From NCBI RefSeq assembly GCF_000967495.1, contig NZ_JXXU01000022.1, positions 1-64,000 on the forward strand: a DNA stretch of 64,000 bases, given 5' to 3'. Below are positions 33,031 through 42,849 of this stretch, piece after piece. The notes beneath the pieces were generated by a model that was not told the DNA's origin, did no database searches, and saw nothing but the letters and a program-made list of their open reading frames with translations. The position numbers and the translations under genes were made by a program. This stretch comes from Vibrio neptunius (GTDB lineage: Bacteria; Pseudomonadota; Gammaproteobacteria; Enterobacterales; Vibrionaceae). The first letter of the stretch is position 1; each line of letters opens with the position of its first letter.

Positions 33031-33795
33031 ATGAATATTGGGTTAATCATAGCTTTAGTTGCCATCTTACTGGTGTTAGTGCTTGGCTATAACATCATGC
33101 TTCAGTACAAAGTGAAAGTCGAAGCGGCTAAAAAACAGGAAGGGGCTCGATACCTCGCCATCATTGATGCGACGGAAGAACTCATCGGCCACGCACATCA
33201 CATGCCATACAGCAAAGATTTATTGGTTTGCTTGAACAATCGTATTTTAGATTCGGTGGAAAGTATGTTTGAGCTTGATCCCAAGAACAAGCAACTCGAA
33301 CAACGCGTTGAGCATGTTAAACAACAGATAAAACAGCTTAAAGAAGACAAAAAAGGTGGGGAAAGCACATCCTTTAAAACGCCAGGCAGTGACAAACAAG
33401 CAATCGTGATGCTCAAACTGGTCAAACGCCTGCGAGACACTATCCGCAGCGAGCACAACAAAGGTCGATTTGAAACTCAAGCCTATGTGGCAGAAAATGC
33501 TCGCCTAGAGACGATCCAAATTCGAATAAATATTGAAAACGTTCTTAAACGTGCAAATGATTCCATTGTTCGTGGTCAGCCCGGTACCGCTCTTCAACTT
33601 CTGCGTAAAGGGCTTGACGCACTGAGCACCAAAAACGACAACTATTCCAATCAAGCCAGAGAGAAACTTCAGGGCATGCTCGATGACCTTGAGCAGAAAC
33701 GTCAGTCTAAAAACGCTGAGGAGCTTCACCAAATCGAAGAAGACCAGCGTAAAAATGATATGGATGAGCTCTTTGGTGAAAAGAAAAAATGGTAA
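33031..33795 (+). CDS. Membrane-anchored coiled-coil protein of unknown function
   Basis: A 254-residue protein I cannot assign. Residues about 3-24 form one N-terminal membrane helix (IGLIIALVAILLVLVLGYNIM). The remainder is cytoplasmic and mostly helical: a coiled coil about 80-115 (LEQRVEHVKQQIKQLKED), a short linker, another helical block about 125-215 and a charged C-terminal coiled coil ending DELFGEKKKW. The single anchor plus coiled coil recalls scaffold or envelope-stress proteins. Automated annotation sometimes names such vibrio proteins DNA repair ATPase, but no ATPase motif is present. It lies 68 bp upstream of miaE and may have its own terminator. Confidence 0.75.
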   Translation: MNIGLIIALVAILLVLVLGYNIMLQYKVKVEAAKKQEGARYLAIIDATEELIGHAHHMPYSKDLLVCLNNRILDSVESMFELDPKNKQLEQRVEHVKQQIKQLKEDKKGGESTSFKTPGSDKQAIVMLKLVKRLRDTIRSEHNKGRFETQAYVAENARLETIQIRINIENVLKRANDSIVRGQPGTALQLLRKGLDALSTKNDNYSNQAREKLQGMLDDLEQKRQSKNAEELHQIEEDQRKNDMDELFGEKKKW

Positions 33796-33820
33796 TATAA
33801 TCCTTGGATCCCAATTTCGA

Positions 33821-33844
33821 AAGGTCGCCTTGGCGGCCTTTTCT
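33821..33844 (+). terminator. Probable terminator before miaE
   Basis: AAGGTCGCC and GGCGGCCTT form an imperfect stem with a TT loop, followed by TTCTATTTG. It lies 26 bases after the coiled-coil gene. Read-through into miaE is possible. Confidence 0.6.
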
Positions 33845-33863
33845 ATTTGTTTAAATACTCAGC

Positions 33864-34634
33864 ATGATCGATTTAGAAAACTACAACTCCTTACTCGAAC
33901 CTATCAATAATTTTCTCCAATGCTCGACACCTAATGAGTGGATTGCAGAGGCACGAAAACCCGAAAACCTCAAAACAATTCTAATCGATCATTTGTTGTG
34001 TGAGCTCAAAGCGGGTCAATCGGCAATGTATCTTATCCGTAAGTATGCTGTCGATAAGGATAGCGCATATAACCTATTAGATTGGTTTAAACCCTATGAA
34101 GACTTTGCTTATAGAAAGAAAGGGAGCCTTGATACGTTAAAAGGCAAAAGTAACATATCCAAAGCGATTATGGCTAAATCGAATTCACCCTATAGCCAGG
34201 ATTTAATCGATAAGATGGTGCTTCTGATAAAAGAAGAGCTGCATCACTTTTATCAAGTTCTGGAAATAATGGAAAATCGAGGGTTCGATTATGAGCCAGT
34301 TCAAGCGAGTCGCTATGCTAAAGGCCTTTTAAGTCAAATGGCAACTCATGAGCCACAGACACTGATCGATAAATTGATCATTGGCGCATATATTGAGGCC
34401 CGATCATGCGAACGTTTCGCTATGCTCGCACCACATATGGATGACGACCTCGCCAAATTTTATACATCACTGTTACGCTCTGAAGCTCGTCACTATCAAG
34501 ATTACCTAAGCTTAGCTAAAGACATCGCCGGAGAAGATATTTCACAACGCGTTGCTTTTTTCGGTCAATTAGAAGCTGATCTTATTATCAGTCCCGATAA
34601 AGACTTTAAATTCCACAGTGGCACACCGATATAA
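33864..34634 (+). CDS. miaE: tRNA-(ms2io6A)-hydroxylase MiaE
   Basis: Hydroxylates the isopentenyl group of ms2i6A37 in UNN-reading tRNAs using O2. The 256-residue ferritin-like diiron protein has its ligands in paired helices: EELHHFYQVLE near residue 125, YIEARSCERFAM near 175 and SEARHYQDYL near 208. Length matches the family. The ribosome-binding site is poor. Confidence 0.92.
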   Translation: MIDLENYNSLLEPINNFLQCSTPNEWIAEARKPENLKTILIDHLLCELKAGQSAMYLIRKYAVDKDSAYNLLDWFKPYEDFAYRKKGSLDTLKGKSNISKAIMAKSNSPYSQDLIDKMVLLIKEELHHFYQVLEIMENRGFDYEPVQASRYAKGLLSQMATHEPQTLIDKLIIGAYIEARSCERFAMLAPHMDDDLAKFYTSLLRSEARHYQDYLSLAKDIAGEDISQRVAFFGQLEADLIISPDKDFKFHSGTPI

Positions 34635-34660
34635 AATCAATCTAAGTTATCCTTCCTATC

Positions 34661-34687
34661 AAAAAGGTGCCATACGGCACCTTTTTT
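34661..34687 (+). terminator. Terminator of miaE
   Basis: AAAAAGGTGCC/GGCACCTTTTTT with loop ATAC, 27 bases after the miaE stop codon. The 200 bp from here to the end of pyrF shows nothing else. Confidence 0.92.
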
Positions 34688-34887
34688 GTCACATCACCTA
34701 CATCCTCAAACTAGGCCAGAAAAAGCATTATCGAGCCCTTTACGGCACTATTTCTGGGCTATAGGTCTCAATGGTTCTGCTTCACAACAACCTAACCAAT
34801 AACCAATAATCAATACGAACAATTGCCATTTCGGTAGGTTGTACCTCTAACAAAAAACTTGCCTACTTTGCGAACCATTTTAGAGAG

Positions 34888-35586
34888 TTAGATAACGAGA
34901 GTTTGGTTGATGTCTGCCAACGTTTGAGCTGGTTCCAGAGCCTGAGTTATTGGGCGACCAATCACCAAATAATCCGATCCGGCCTGGACTGCATCGAAAG
35001 GGGTCATAATACGTTTCTGATCTCCGACAGCAGCCCCTGCTGGACGAATGCCGGGAGTCACAAGTTTAAAGTTTTTACCTAGCTCACTTTTAAGCATAGA
35101 AGACTCTTGTGCGGAGCAGACGACCCCATCTAGGCCTGAGTTTTTTGTCAACCTAGCCAAACGAATAACCTGATCTTTCGGCTCAACATCAAGGCCAATA
35201 CCAACCAAGTCATTTTGCTCCATACTCGTCAGTACGGTAACACCAATTAATAATGGGCGATCTTTGCCATAAGACTCCAGGATCTCACGAGATGCGGCCA
35301 TCATACGTTCTCCACCACTAGCATGAACGTTAACCATCCACACACCTAGCTCAGCTGCAGCGCGTACCGCTTTTGAACAAGTGTTAGGAATATCGTGGAA
35401 CTTGAGATCCAGGAATACAGAAAAACCACGCTTATGTAGCTCTTTAACGAAATTAGGACCAAACAGCGTGAACATTTCTTTGCCCACTTTTAGTCGACAA
35501 GAATTTGGGTCAATTCTATCAACAAAAGCCAATGCATCCGCTTGATTGTCGTAATCCAGTGCAACAATAACTCTTTGGTCAATCAT
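34888..35586 (-). CDS. pyrF: Orotidine 5'-phosphate decarboxylase
   Basis: The last step of UMP synthesis. The 232-residue TIM-barrel enzyme has VALDYDNQ at 9-16, [12 protein letters not shown] near 32, the catalytic [12 protein letters not shown] near 58, and the phosphate-binding VTPGIRPAG and VIGRPIT near the end. A good AGGAG site precedes the start codon. It follows lapA-lapB as in E. coli but is separated by a terminator. Confidence 0.95.
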   Translation of the reverse strand: MIDQRVIVALDYDNQADALAFVDRIDPNSCRLKVGKEMFTLFGPNFVKELHKRGFSVFLDLKFHDIPNTCSKAVRAAAELGVWMVNVHASGGERMMAASREILESYGKDRPLLIGVTVLTSMEQNDLVGIGLDVEPKDQVIRLARLTKNSGLDGVVCSAQESSMLKSELGKNFKLVTPGIRPAGAAVGDQKRIMTPFDAVQAGSDYLVIGRPITQALEPAQTLADINQTLVI

Positions 35587-35615
35587 TTCATCTCCTACTT
35601 AATACTTACATGCCT

Positions 35616-35650
35616 AAAAAAAGCAGCGGGATCACCGCTGCTATTTTTTT
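35616..35650 (-). terminator. Terminator between lapB and pyrF
   Basis: AGCAGCGG/CCGCTGCT with loop GATCA, followed on the minus strand by a run of seven T. The U-run follows the lapB side, so pyrF is probably transcribed on its own or by read-through. Confidence 0.85.
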
Positions 35651-35673
35651 GATTGGAATACCAATCGAATCTC

Positions 35674-36843
35674 TTACTCACCATCAAGGCCTCGAATAGG
35701 TTTGATGGTCCCCCAACCTTTGCATGAGGGACAATGCCAATACATGGAATGGGTAGAGAAGCCACATTTGCGGCATCGATAGTGCGGCTTCACCTTAAGC
35801 TGTTCGCCAACTAGTCTCTGAAGTGTTTGCAAACTGGCCTTCGCCCGACCTTCCTCTGCATCTGCCAAGTGATAGTCCATCAAGCGGTAGAAACCTTTCA
35901 TTGTGGGATTTTTCACTAACTGACGAGTCAAAAGTTCTTGTGCTGTGCCTGAGCCTTCATGCTGTGCTACCAATTGCGCCAACATCAGTTCTGCCGATAC
36001 ACCAGCCTTAGCGACTATACATTGGCGTAAGAAATCTAGCAGCTCATCTTCTTGACCAAGATGGTGATAACAATCTGCAAGAATGGGCAACACTTCACTG
36101 ATGAAGTCTTTGTCTTGCTCAAGCACCATTTCCAAATACTTTATCGTTTTAGCATAATCTTCAACATCCAAGTACAACTTGCCTAGGGCAATACTTGCTC
36201 TGACACACTTAGGATCTTCTGATAACGCTCGTTTGAAATGCTGAATAGCGCGATGGCTCTCACCGTCAGCTTTGTCTTGCATTGCAAGCTCACACCAGAA
36301 ATGCGCGATACTGGTGCGCATCCTCTTTCGACCCAATTTAACCAACTGCGAAGCATATTGAATCGCTTTACCCCATTCGCGAGTCTGTTGATAAATCGAA
36401 ACCAGCTGTTGCAATGCGGCTTCTCGATGATCAGGTTCCTCGACAAGTTGCTCGAAAATCTTCTCTGCTCGGTCAAGAAACCCTGAAGCCATATAGTCTT
36501 TGGCTAATTGCTGAAGCGCAATATTTTTTTGGTCGATCGTTAGGCCTGAACGTGAAATCAAATTCTGGTGAATACGAATCGCACGATCAACTTCACCGCG
36601 AGAGCGGAAGAGGTTTCCCAATGCCAAATGGGTATCAATCGTTTCGTTGTCGACCTGAAGAAGTTCAATGAAATGGTCTACCGCCTTGTCTGATTGATCA
36701 GACAATAGCAGGTTTAGACCCGTCACATACTGGCGGGAAATTTGATTGGATTGCTTCTGCTTGTCTTGCTGGGCACTTCGATTACCCATATACCAACCGT
36801 ATGCAGCAGCGATTGGTAGTAACAAGAAGAGTATTTCTAGCAT
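35674..36843 (-). CDS. lapB: Lipopolysaccharide assembly protein B
   Basis: LapB (YciM) is an inner-membrane TPR protein that guides FtsH degradation of LpxC and so sets LPS synthesis. The 389-residue product has an N-terminal membrane helix (about 1-18), nine or so TPR repeats (about 35-330) and a C-terminal rubredoxin-type zinc site with CRKCGF near 357 and CPSC near 372. Length equals E. coli LapB. lapA lies 25 bp upstream. Confidence 0.96.
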   Translation of the reverse strand: MLEILFLLLPIAAAYGWYMGNRSAQQDKQKQSNQISRQYVTGLNLLLSDQSDKAVDHFIELLQVDNETIDTHLALGNLFRSRGEVDRAIRIHQNLISRSGLTIDQKNIALQQLAKDYMASGFLDRAEKIFEQLVEEPDHREAALQQLVSIYQQTREWGKAIQYASQLVKLGRKRMRTSIAHFWCELAMQDKADGESHRAIQHFKRALSEDPKCVRASIALGKLYLDVEDYAKTIKYLEMVLEQDKDFISEVLPILADCYHHLGQEDELLDFLRQCIVAKAGVSAELMLAQLVAQHEGSGTAQELLTRQLVKNPTMKGFYRLMDYHLADAEEGRAKASLQTLQRLVGEQLKVKPHYRCRKCGFSTHSMYWHCPSCKGWGTIKPIRGLDGE

Positions 36844-36868
36844 CGAGTAAAAAGCCTATCTATACAAC

Positions 36869-37150
36869 TTATTGGGCTTTAACCTGTTGAGGTTCGCTTT
36901 CTGGAGGAGAAAGTTTTTTCACTTGTTTTCTTAGCTTTCGTACTTGTTGTTGAGAACGTAGATGCAAACTACCGAAGATAATCCAAGCTAAAACGAAGCC
37001 AGTTACAAATACAACACCAACTAATGTTGATAGGTGAAACTCACTTTGTGCCAACAAGTAATTAAATTTAACTACTTCTTGATTCTGAGAGCCTAAAGCC
37101 AGTGCGATTAAAAACAGGGCCAGCACGATAACAATTTTTATAATTTTCAT
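36869..37150 (-). CDS. lapA: Lipopolysaccharide assembly protein A
   Basis: A 93-residue inner-membrane protein (YciS, DUF1049) with two membrane helices (about 3-20 and 42-64) joined by the NQEVVKFNYLLAQSEFHLS loop, and a basic C-terminal tail with a short coiled coil. It partners LapB in LPS assembly. It sits between ihfB and lapB, the conserved order. Confidence 0.93.
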   Translation of the reverse strand: MKIIKIVIVLALFLIALALGSQNQEVVKFNYLLAQSEFHLSTLVGVVFVTGFVLAWIIFGSLHLRSQQQVRKLRKQVKKLSPPESEPQQVKAQ

Positions 37151-37237
37151 GTTCTATCACCTAAGTCGATATCTGCCGATACGATTATGCAGTAAAACCC
37201 CTGAACAAACCATGCCTATCTCTGAATTTCATCTCAT

Positions 37238-37270
37238 AAAAAAGCGGCATACGAAAGTATGCCGCTTTTT
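37238..37270 (-). terminator. Terminator of ihfB
   Basis: AAAAAAGCGGCATAC/GTATGCCGCTTTTT with loop GAAA, 18 bases past the ihfB stop codon on the minus strand. lapA therefore needs its own promoter in the following 90 bp or read-through. Confidence 0.9.
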
Positions 37271-37287
37271 CAAATGAATAACAGGAA

Positions 37288-37569
37288 TTAATCGAGGTTG
37301 ACACGCTCACGTAATTCCTTGCCTGGCTTAAAGTGAGGGACGTATTTTCCATCAAGCTCGACTTTTTCACCAGTTTTCGGGTTGCGACCTACACGAGGTT
37401 CGCGATAATGCAAAGAGAAACTACCAAATCCGCGAATTTCAATTCTATCGCCGGTTTCTAGTGTCGAAGCCATATGCTCTAGAATGTCTTTCACAGCATC
37501 TTCAATCTCTTTCGCTGAAAGGTGGGTTTGCTCAGCGCAGAGTCTCTCAATCAGTTCAGACTTAGTCAT
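37288..37569 (-). CDS. ihfB: Integration host factor beta subunit
   Basis: A DNA-bending protein of the HU/IHF family, dimer partner of IhfA. The start at 37569 ([10 protein letters not shown]) gives 93 residues, one fewer than E. coli; the longer ORF adds nine unconserved residues before a GAGGGAAAC ribosome-binding region. The beta-arm [24 protein letters not shown] (about 62-85) carries the intercalating Pro. It follows rpsA, as in most gammaproteobacteria. IHF commonly assists sigma-54 promoters such as the dctP promoter in this window. Confidence 0.96.
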   Translation of the reverse strand: MTKSELIERLCAEQTHLSAKEIEDAVKDILEHMASTLETGDRIEIRGFGSFSLHYREPRVGRNPKTGEKVELDGKYVPHFKPGKELRERVNLD

Positions 37570-37598
37570 AGTTTCCCTCGTAGAGTAGTTTATCACTT

Positions 37599-37627
37599 AT
37601 TATAGTAAGTAATACCAATTCCAACAA
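37599..37627 (-). promoter_or_regulatory. Sigma-70 promoter of ihfB
   Basis: On the minus strand, TTGTTG (37627-37622) and a perfect TATAAT (37604-37599) are separated by 17 bases, about 30 bases upstream of the ihfB start codon. Confidence 0.7.
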
Positions 37628-37737
37628 ACACTTGCTATCAATTCTAGACACAAAACCAATAAATTGCGCAATTTTCAAATCGCGTTTTATCAGAGTTACT
37701 TGCTGAGATTGGTATTAGGACTCGTTTAGCTCAATCC

Positions 37738-37768
37738 ATAAAAAAGGAGCCTTTCGGCTCCTTTTTCA
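37738..37768 (-). terminator. Terminator of rpsA
   Basis: AAAAAGGAGCC/GGCTCCTTTTT with loop TTTC, 14 bases downstream of the rpsA stop codon. Confidence 0.92.
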
Positions 37769-37781
37769 GTAAAGCGATGTA

Positions 37782-39452
37782 TTATTCGCCTTTAGCTGCT
37801 TTGAAAGCGTCAGCCATTGCGTTACCGAACGAAGCATCATCTGCTTTGTTCAGAGAAGCCATTGCTTCTTGCTCTTCTGCTTCATCTTTAGCTTTAACAG
37901 ATAGGTTGATTACGCGATTCTTACGGTCTACACCAGTAAACTTCGCTTCAACACTGTCGCCAACGCTTAGGATTAGAGAAGCATCTTCTACGCGGTCGCG
38001 AGCAACTTCAGAAGCGCGGATGTAACCCTCTACGCCTTCTTCTAGTTCGATAGTTGCACCTTTAGCATCTACTGCAGTAACAGTACCGTTAACTAGTGCA
38101 CCTTTCTTGTTCTCAGAAACGTAAGCATTGAATGGGTCATTTTCCATTTGCTTAACACCTAGAGAAATGCGCTCACGCTCTGCGTCAACTGCTAGAACAA
38201 CTGCAGAGATCTCGTCACCTTTCTTGTACTCACGTACTGCTTCTTCACCAGCAACATTCCAAGAAATGTCAGATAGGTGAACAAGACCGTCGATGCCGCC
38301 ATCTAGGCCGATGAAGATACCAAAGTCAGTGATAGACTTGATCTTACCAGTTACCTTGTCGCCTTTAGCTTGCGCTTCAGCGAAAGATTGCCATGGGTTA
38401 GCTTTACACTGTTTCAGGCCTAGAGAGATACGACGACGTTCTTCGTCGATTTCAAGAACCATAACCTCAACTTCGTCGCCAACATTAACAACTTTAGATG
38501 GGTGGATGTTCTTGTTAGTCCAATCCATTTCAGAAACGTGTACTAGACCTTCAACGCCTTCTTCAATTTCAACGAAACAGCCGTAGTCAGTTAGGTTAGT
38601 AACGCGACCAGACAGTTTGTGACCTTCTGGGTAACGTTTAGCGATTGCTACCCATGGATCTTCACCTAGTTGCTTAAGACCTAGTGATACACGTGTGCGC
38701 TCACGGTCGAACTTAAGAACTTTAACTTGGATCTCGTCACCAACGTTCACGATCTCAGAAGGGTGCTTAACGCGCTTCCAAGCCATATCTGTGATGTGTA
38801 GAAGACCGTCAACACCACCTAGATCTACGAATGCACCGTAGTCTGTTAGGTTCTTAACGATACCTTTAACTTCTGCGCCTTCTTGTAGAGACTCAAGAAG
38901 CTCATCACGCTCAACGCTGTTCTCAGACTCGATTACCGCACGGCGAGAAACAACTACGTTGTTACGCTTCTGGTCAAGTTTGATAACTTTGAACTCTAGC
39001 TCTTTGTTTTCTAGGTGAGCAGTGTCGCGGATTGGACGTACGTCTACTAGAGAACCTGGAAGGAAAGCACGGATACCGTTTAGTTCAACAGTGAAACCGC
39101 CTTTAACTTTACCGTTGATGATACCAACAACAGTTTCAGCTTCTTCGTAAGCTTTCTCAAGAACGATCCAAGCTTCGTGACGCTTCGCTTTCTCACGAGA
39201 AAGTTGAGTCTCACCGAAACCGTCTTCAACAGCGTCTAGCGCTACGTCTACTTCAGAACCAACTTCAACTTCAAGTTCGCCAGCCGCGTTCTTGAACTGT
39301 TCAGCAGGGATTGCAGACTCAGACTTAAGACCAGCGTCAACAAGAACGAAACCGTTCTCGATAGCGACTACAGTACCTTTAACGATAGTACCTTGTTGGA
39401 ATTCAGTCTCGTTTAGAAACTCTTCAAAGAGTTGAGCAAAAGATTCAGTCAT
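37782..39452 (-). CDS. rpsA: 30S ribosomal protein S1
   Basis: The RNA-binding protein of the small subunit, required for initiation on most mRNAs. The 556 residues hold six S1 domains. The first two (about 20-85 and 105-170) are divergent and bind the ribosome. The last four (from about 190) carry repeated signatures such as [21 protein letters not shown] and bind mRNA. Length matches E. coli (557). The codon pattern is that of a highly expressed gene. cmk lies 103 bp upstream. Confidence 0.97.
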   Translation of the reverse strand: MTESFAQLFEEFLNETEFQQGTIVKGTVVAIENGFVLVDAGLKSESAIPAEQFKNAAGELEVEVGSEVDVALDAVEDGFGETQLSREKAKRHEAWIVLEKAYEEAETVVGIINGKVKGGFTVELNGIRAFLPGSLVDVRPIRDTAHLENKELEFKVIKLDQKRNNVVVSRRAVIESENSVERDELLESLQEGAEVKGIVKNLTDYGAFVDLGGVDGLLHITDMAWKRVKHPSEIVNVGDEIQVKVLKFDRERTRVSLGLKQLGEDPWVAIAKRYPEGHKLSGRVTNLTDYGCFVEIEEGVEGLVHVSEMDWTNKNIHPSKVVNVGDEVEVMVLEIDEERRRISLGLKQCKANPWQSFAEAQAKGDKVTGKIKSITDFGIFIGLDGGIDGLVHLSDISWNVAGEEAVREYKKGDEISAVVLAVDAERERISLGVKQMENDPFNAYVSENKKGALVNGTVTAVDAKGATIELEEGVEGYIRASEVARDRVEDASLILSVGDSVEAKFTGVDRKNRVINLSVKAKDEAEEQEAMASLNKADDASFGNAMADAFKAAKGE

Positions 39453-39555
39453 TTATTTAATCTTCAATAAATTAAACGTCCACGGGTGTCCTACCACGTG
39501 GGGTTATTAGCTTCGCCGATCATCATCCATGCGATCAACGTTCTTACCTAGCCGC
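39453..39555 (-). promoter_or_regulatory. rpsA leader with hairpin
   Basis: The cmk-rpsA gap carries a CCACG/CGTGG stem (about 39479-39501) upstream of the rpsA start, and no strong Shine-Dalgarno sequence. E. coli rpsA likewise lacks one and uses a structured leader for autogenous control, so the same is inferred here. Confidence 0.5.
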
Positions 39556-40236
39556 CTAAACGACTAGCTTAGATTCGATATATTGTAGTGCCTTTTCTAC
39601 CACTTCGTCGATGTTCATTGTAGTAGAGTCAAGCAACAGCGAGTCCTCTGCGGGGCGTAATGGTGCCACCGAGCGGTTACGATCTCGGTCGTCACGCTCT
39701 TGGATCTCGCTCAAAAGGTCGTCAAATTTAACATTTAACCCCTTGCCTTGCAACTGTTTAAGGCGGCGGTTCGCTCGCTCTTCTGCACTAGCATCGAGGA
39801 AAATTTTCACTTCAGCTTGAGGGAAAACAACTGTGCCCATATCACGACCGTCTGCAACTAGCCCCTTACCTTCGGCAAACGCACGTTGACGTCGAAGTAG
39901 GGCTTCACGCACTCGCGGAAACGCAGCAACTTTTGAAGCCGCCATTCCAGTCTCTTCTTTGCGGAGCTCACCTGAAACGTCTTCCCCTTCCAGAATGACT
40001 TTGACTAAGTCACCTTCGGCAATGAACTGAACATCAAGATGTGTTGCTAATGGTACAAGCGCATCTTCAGAGTCCAGATCGACACCATGGTGAATTGCAG
40101 CCAAAGCCAAGACACGATAAATCGCACCGGAATCCAATAAGTGAAAGCCAAACTTCTTCGCTAGAAGCATACAGAGAGTGCCTTTACCTGCACCACTTGG
40201 TCCATCAACGGTTACAACCGGCGTATGAGACGACAT
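39556..40236 (-). CDS. cmk: Cytidylate kinase
   Basis: Phosphorylates CMP and dCMP. The 226 residues begin with the P-loop [12 protein letters not shown] near residue 12. The [12 protein letters not shown] segment near 35 and [10 protein letters not shown] near 130 bind substrate, and the lid [11 protein letters not shown] is near 188. cmk-rpsA is a conserved pair and probably one transcription unit. Confidence 0.96.
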   Translation of the reverse strand: MSSHTPVVTVDGPSGAGKGTLCMLLAKKFGFHLLDSGAIYRVLALAAIHHGVDLDSEDALVPLATHLDVQFIAEGDLVKVILEGEDVSGELRKEETGMAASKVAAFPRVREALLRRQRAFAEGKGLVADGRDMGTVVFPQAEVKIFLDASAEERANRRLKQLQGKGLNVKFDDLLSEIQERDDRDRNRSVAPLRPAEDSLLLDSTTMNIDEVVEKALQYIESKLVV

Positions 40237-40346
40237 GTTTTACTCCACATTAGTTGAAAATAATAGCCATTGAGCTGACCAATATTCGGCGTGAATTATA
40301 GTGGGATTCACCTCTCTGCACCAGAGAGTATTGAAAGGAAAAAGCT

Positions 40347-40371
40347 AAAAAAATAGAGCGCTAAGCGCTCT
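40347..40371 (-). terminator. Terminator downstream of the ComEA-like gene
   Basis: AGAGCGCT/AGCGCTCT pairs with a minimal loop and is followed on the minus strand by ATTTTTTTAGC. Seven bases beyond the stop codon. Confidence 0.85.
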
Positions 40372-40377
40372 ACCTAT

Positions 40378-40677
40378 TTACAACTTTATGCGGCTAAGGT
40401 TTTTGTCGATTAAAGCAGGACCAATACCTTTAACCAAAGCCAAATCACTCACCTTCAAGAATGGACCGTTTTCTTCTCTATACCGAACAATCGCTTGGGC
40501 TTTTTGGGCACCAACCCCAATCAGGAGCGCTGCCAATTCAGCCGCTTCAGCGGTGTTAACATTCACTGTAATTTCAATTCCAGCGTATTCTGCGTTGTTG
40601 ACTTTTTCAGCCGAGATGCTGATCGGACTATAGGCCACTATCACCATTAAAAGGCTCATCCAGAGTGTGCGTAACAT
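40378..40677 (-). CDS. ComEA-family helix-hairpin-helix DNA-binding protein
   Basis: A small secreted protein of 99 residues. The start at 40677 has a GAGGAGAG site; the ORF extends eight codons further without one. A signal peptide (MLRTLWMSLLMVIVAYSPISISA) precedes a tandem helix-hairpin-helix domain with VNVNTAEAAELAALLIGVG and SDLALVKGIGPALIDKN. Vibrio ComEA binds incoming DNA in the periplasm and drives its uptake during natural transformation. The position after ppiD matches E. coli ybaV. Whether this copy is the uptake ComEA or a paralogue cannot be told here. Confidence 0.88.
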   Translation of the reverse strand: MLRTLWMSLLMVIVAYSPISISAEKVNNAEYAGIEITVNVNTAEAAELAALLIGVGAQKAQAIVRYREENGPFLKVSDLALVKGIGPALIDKNLSRIKL

Positions 40678-40757
40678 TTGCTCTCCTCGTCTAAGTAACA
40701 TGATGGAAAAGGTACCGTAAAGGAACCTGCCGACAGAAAGGGAGAAAACTGCTCAAA

Positions 40758-40791
40758 ATAAAACGGGCTGCAGATGCAGCCCGTTATTAGT
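40758..40791 (-). terminator. Terminator of ppiD
   Basis: AACGGGCTGCA/TGCAGCCCGTT with loop TC (reading the minus strand), followed by TTATTTTGAG. About 26 bases after the ppiD stop codon. Confidence 0.88.
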
Positions 40792-40816
40792 GGTTTATCA
40801 GTTACATCCATTCAGA

Positions 40817-42676
40817 TTACTGAGTCACAACATAATATTCGATATCTATGGTTTTACGAAGGATATTGATTAAACCGGAAAGGTCTTGCTGAGCGTTCAT
40901 CTGGGTTAACTGAGTACTAATCTGTTCATTGTACTGAGTATTATCATCAGATTTCACTTTGGTAAGTTCAACCACAACAACATCGCCATTAAAATCTTTT
41001 GCCTGTGCAAATTCGACTTCACCTTCGTTGGGTTTTTTCATAGAGAACACTACGTCAGCCAACGGAGAGCTACGATCAATGTTTTCCAAGTCACTAAAAG
41101 CAAGACCATTTTTAGTCATTAGGTCTTTGTTGCCCTTCTTCAACTCTGCAACCAAATTGTCAGCAAGCTCAATTGCGCTTTGTTCACCTTTCACTTTCGC
41201 CAGCGCCGTTGTCACTTGCTCGCGAACGTCCTCTAGTGGAAGTACTGTTTCGTCACGCGTATCTTCTACACGAACAACAATCACGTGTTCAGGTGCCACT
41301 TCTATCACTTCTGAGTTCAACCCATCTTCTTTCACTTCAGGGCTTAAAATGGCCTGCATTACAGCGGGGGTTTTTAACAACTCCGGCGCATCAGCTTGAG
41401 AAATGAAGTCTGTCGCTTGAATTTTAGCTTTGACTGCCCTAGCCGCATCATCCAAAGAATCTGGATATTCAAATGCAACTTTTTCTAGCTCACTCTGCAG
41501 CCCATAGAATTGATCAATGGCTTGTTGGTCTTTCAGTTCCTGTTTTATTTCAGCAGCCACTTCATCATAAGGCTTAACCACAGAACCTTTCAGCTCATCA
41601 AGCTTAATGATGTGATAGCCAAAATCAGATTTCACCAAACCTGTCACGTCACCAGCCTTCTTAAGAGCAAACGCTGCCTCTTCAAATGCTGGGTCCATAA
41701 CATCACGCTCAATCCAACCAAGAGAACCGCCTTCAGAAGCACTTCCAAAATCATCAGACTTTTCTTCAGCTAAAGCAGCAAAATCAGCACCAGCGTTTAA
41801 TTGGTCCAGAATAGACTGAGCTTTAGCTTTGTTATCGCCTTGAATCAAGATATGGCTAACACGACGCTGTTCTTGTGAAGAATATTTATCAAGATGATCT
41901 TGGTAATATTGCTTAGCTTGCTCATCAGAAATTTGTACTGCCTCTTTCAACTGCTGTGCAGACAGCTCGATATAAGCTACTTTAACTTGTTCAGGACGAG
42001 TATAACGATCTGAGTTTTGAGTGTAGTAGTCGTTAATTTCAGACTCAGATAGCTCGGCCTTCGAAGCAAATTCAGACAAAGAAAGCGTCACTTTCTTAAT
42101 TTCACGAGTCTGGGTCAAAAGCTTGCTTTGCGCGTCCACTTCACCTTCTAGTGAGAAGTCACTCGATTGGATAGCAGTGAGCAGTTGATTGCGTACAAGG
42201 TCTCTACGCAGATATTCTGCAAAGCTATCAGGCGTAAAGCCAGCACGACGAAGAGATGCTTGATATATCTCTTGATCAAACTTGCCATCCACTTGAAATT
42301 GAGGCATGTCCACGATCATGCTTCTTACCTGATTATCACTAACACGTAAGCCCAGAGCCTCAGCATGTTGTTCAAGCAACAAATCGTTGATCATTCGGTC
42401 AAGCACTGACTTACGGAAAGATTCAACGTAGCTTGGGTCCGCCAGCAGATTAGAGAAATAATCGCCAAGCTGAGCTTGCATGCGATTGCGCTCGTTCTGG
42501 TAAGCTTGTTCAAACTCACCACGACCAATATCTACATTACCAACCTTTGCTGCTGAGTTGTTGCTACCGCCAACAATGTAGCTGCCAACACCAGCAAAGA
42601 CGAAAGATAGGATGATTAATCCAAGGATAATTTTAACCGCGATGCTATTAACGCCTTCGCGTAATCGATCCATCAT
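40817..42676 (-). CDS. ppiD: Periplasmic folding chaperone PpiD
   Basis: An inner-membrane-anchored chaperone at the Sec translocon exit. The 619 residues begin with one membrane helix (about 14-34, IILGLIILSFVFAGVGSYIV). A SurA-like N-terminal chaperone region follows, then a parvulin domain (about 265-355, with RRVSHILIQGD and GGSLGWIERDVM) and a C-terminal SurA_N-like region. The start could be either of two adjacent ATG codons. The order lon-hupB-ppiD is conserved. Confidence 0.95.
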   Translation of the reverse strand: MMDRLREGVNSIAVKIILGLIILSFVFAGVGSYIVGGSNNSAAKVGNVDIGRGEFEQAYQNERNRMQAQLGDYFSNLLADPSYVESFRKSVLDRMINDLLLEQHAEALGLRVSDNQVRSMIVDMPQFQVDGKFDQEIYQASLRRAGFTPDSFAEYLRRDLVRNQLLTAIQSSDFSLEGEVDAQSKLLTQTREIKKVTLSLSEFASKAELSESEINDYYTQNSDRYTRPEQVKVAYIELSAQQLKEAVQISDEQAKQYYQDHLDKYSSQEQRRVSHILIQGDNKAKAQSILDQLNAGADFAALAEEKSDDFGSASEGGSLGWIERDVMDPAFEEAAFALKKAGDVTGLVKSDFGYHIIKLDELKGSVVKPYDEVAAEIKQELKDQQAIDQFYGLQSELEKVAFEYPDSLDDAARAVKAKIQATDFISQADAPELLKTPAVMQAILSPEVKEDGLNSEVIEVAPEHVIVVRVEDTRDETVLPLEDVREQVTTALAKVKGEQSAIELADNLVAELKKGNKDLMTKNGLAFSDLENIDRSSPLADVVFSMKKPNEGEVEFAQAKDFNGDVVVVELTKVKSDDNTQYNEQISTQLTQMNAQQDLSGLINILRKTIDIEYYVVTQ

Positions 42677-42767
42677 ATGTAAAACACTCTCCGCGTATGG
42701 TCCGCACTAGCTCTTATCGCTGCTAACACGGCGTACGTTATAATTAAAATCAGATAGCGCGATAATA

Positions 42768-42803
42768 TCAGAAAAAGAAATGCGCATCAGTATGATGCGC
42801 ATA
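42768..42803 (-). terminator. Terminator of hupB
   Basis: ATGCGCATCA/TGATGCGCAT with a two-base loop, followed on the minus strand by TTTCTTTTTC. About 47 bases after the hupB stop codon. Confidence 0.8.
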
Positions 42804-42849
42804 ATTAAAAAAGGTTCGATAAAAACTGCCGCTATCGGCAATTTCAAGA

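Noticed and set aside
37620..37720. Repeated TTGGTATTA words around the ihfB promoter
   Set aside because: One lies within the promoter spacer and the others are imperfect; too few to call an operator.
40959..41399. A 146-codon open frame antisense to ppiD
   Set aside because: It is fully inside a strong gene, Ser/Thr-rich by codon mirroring, with no ribosome-binding site.
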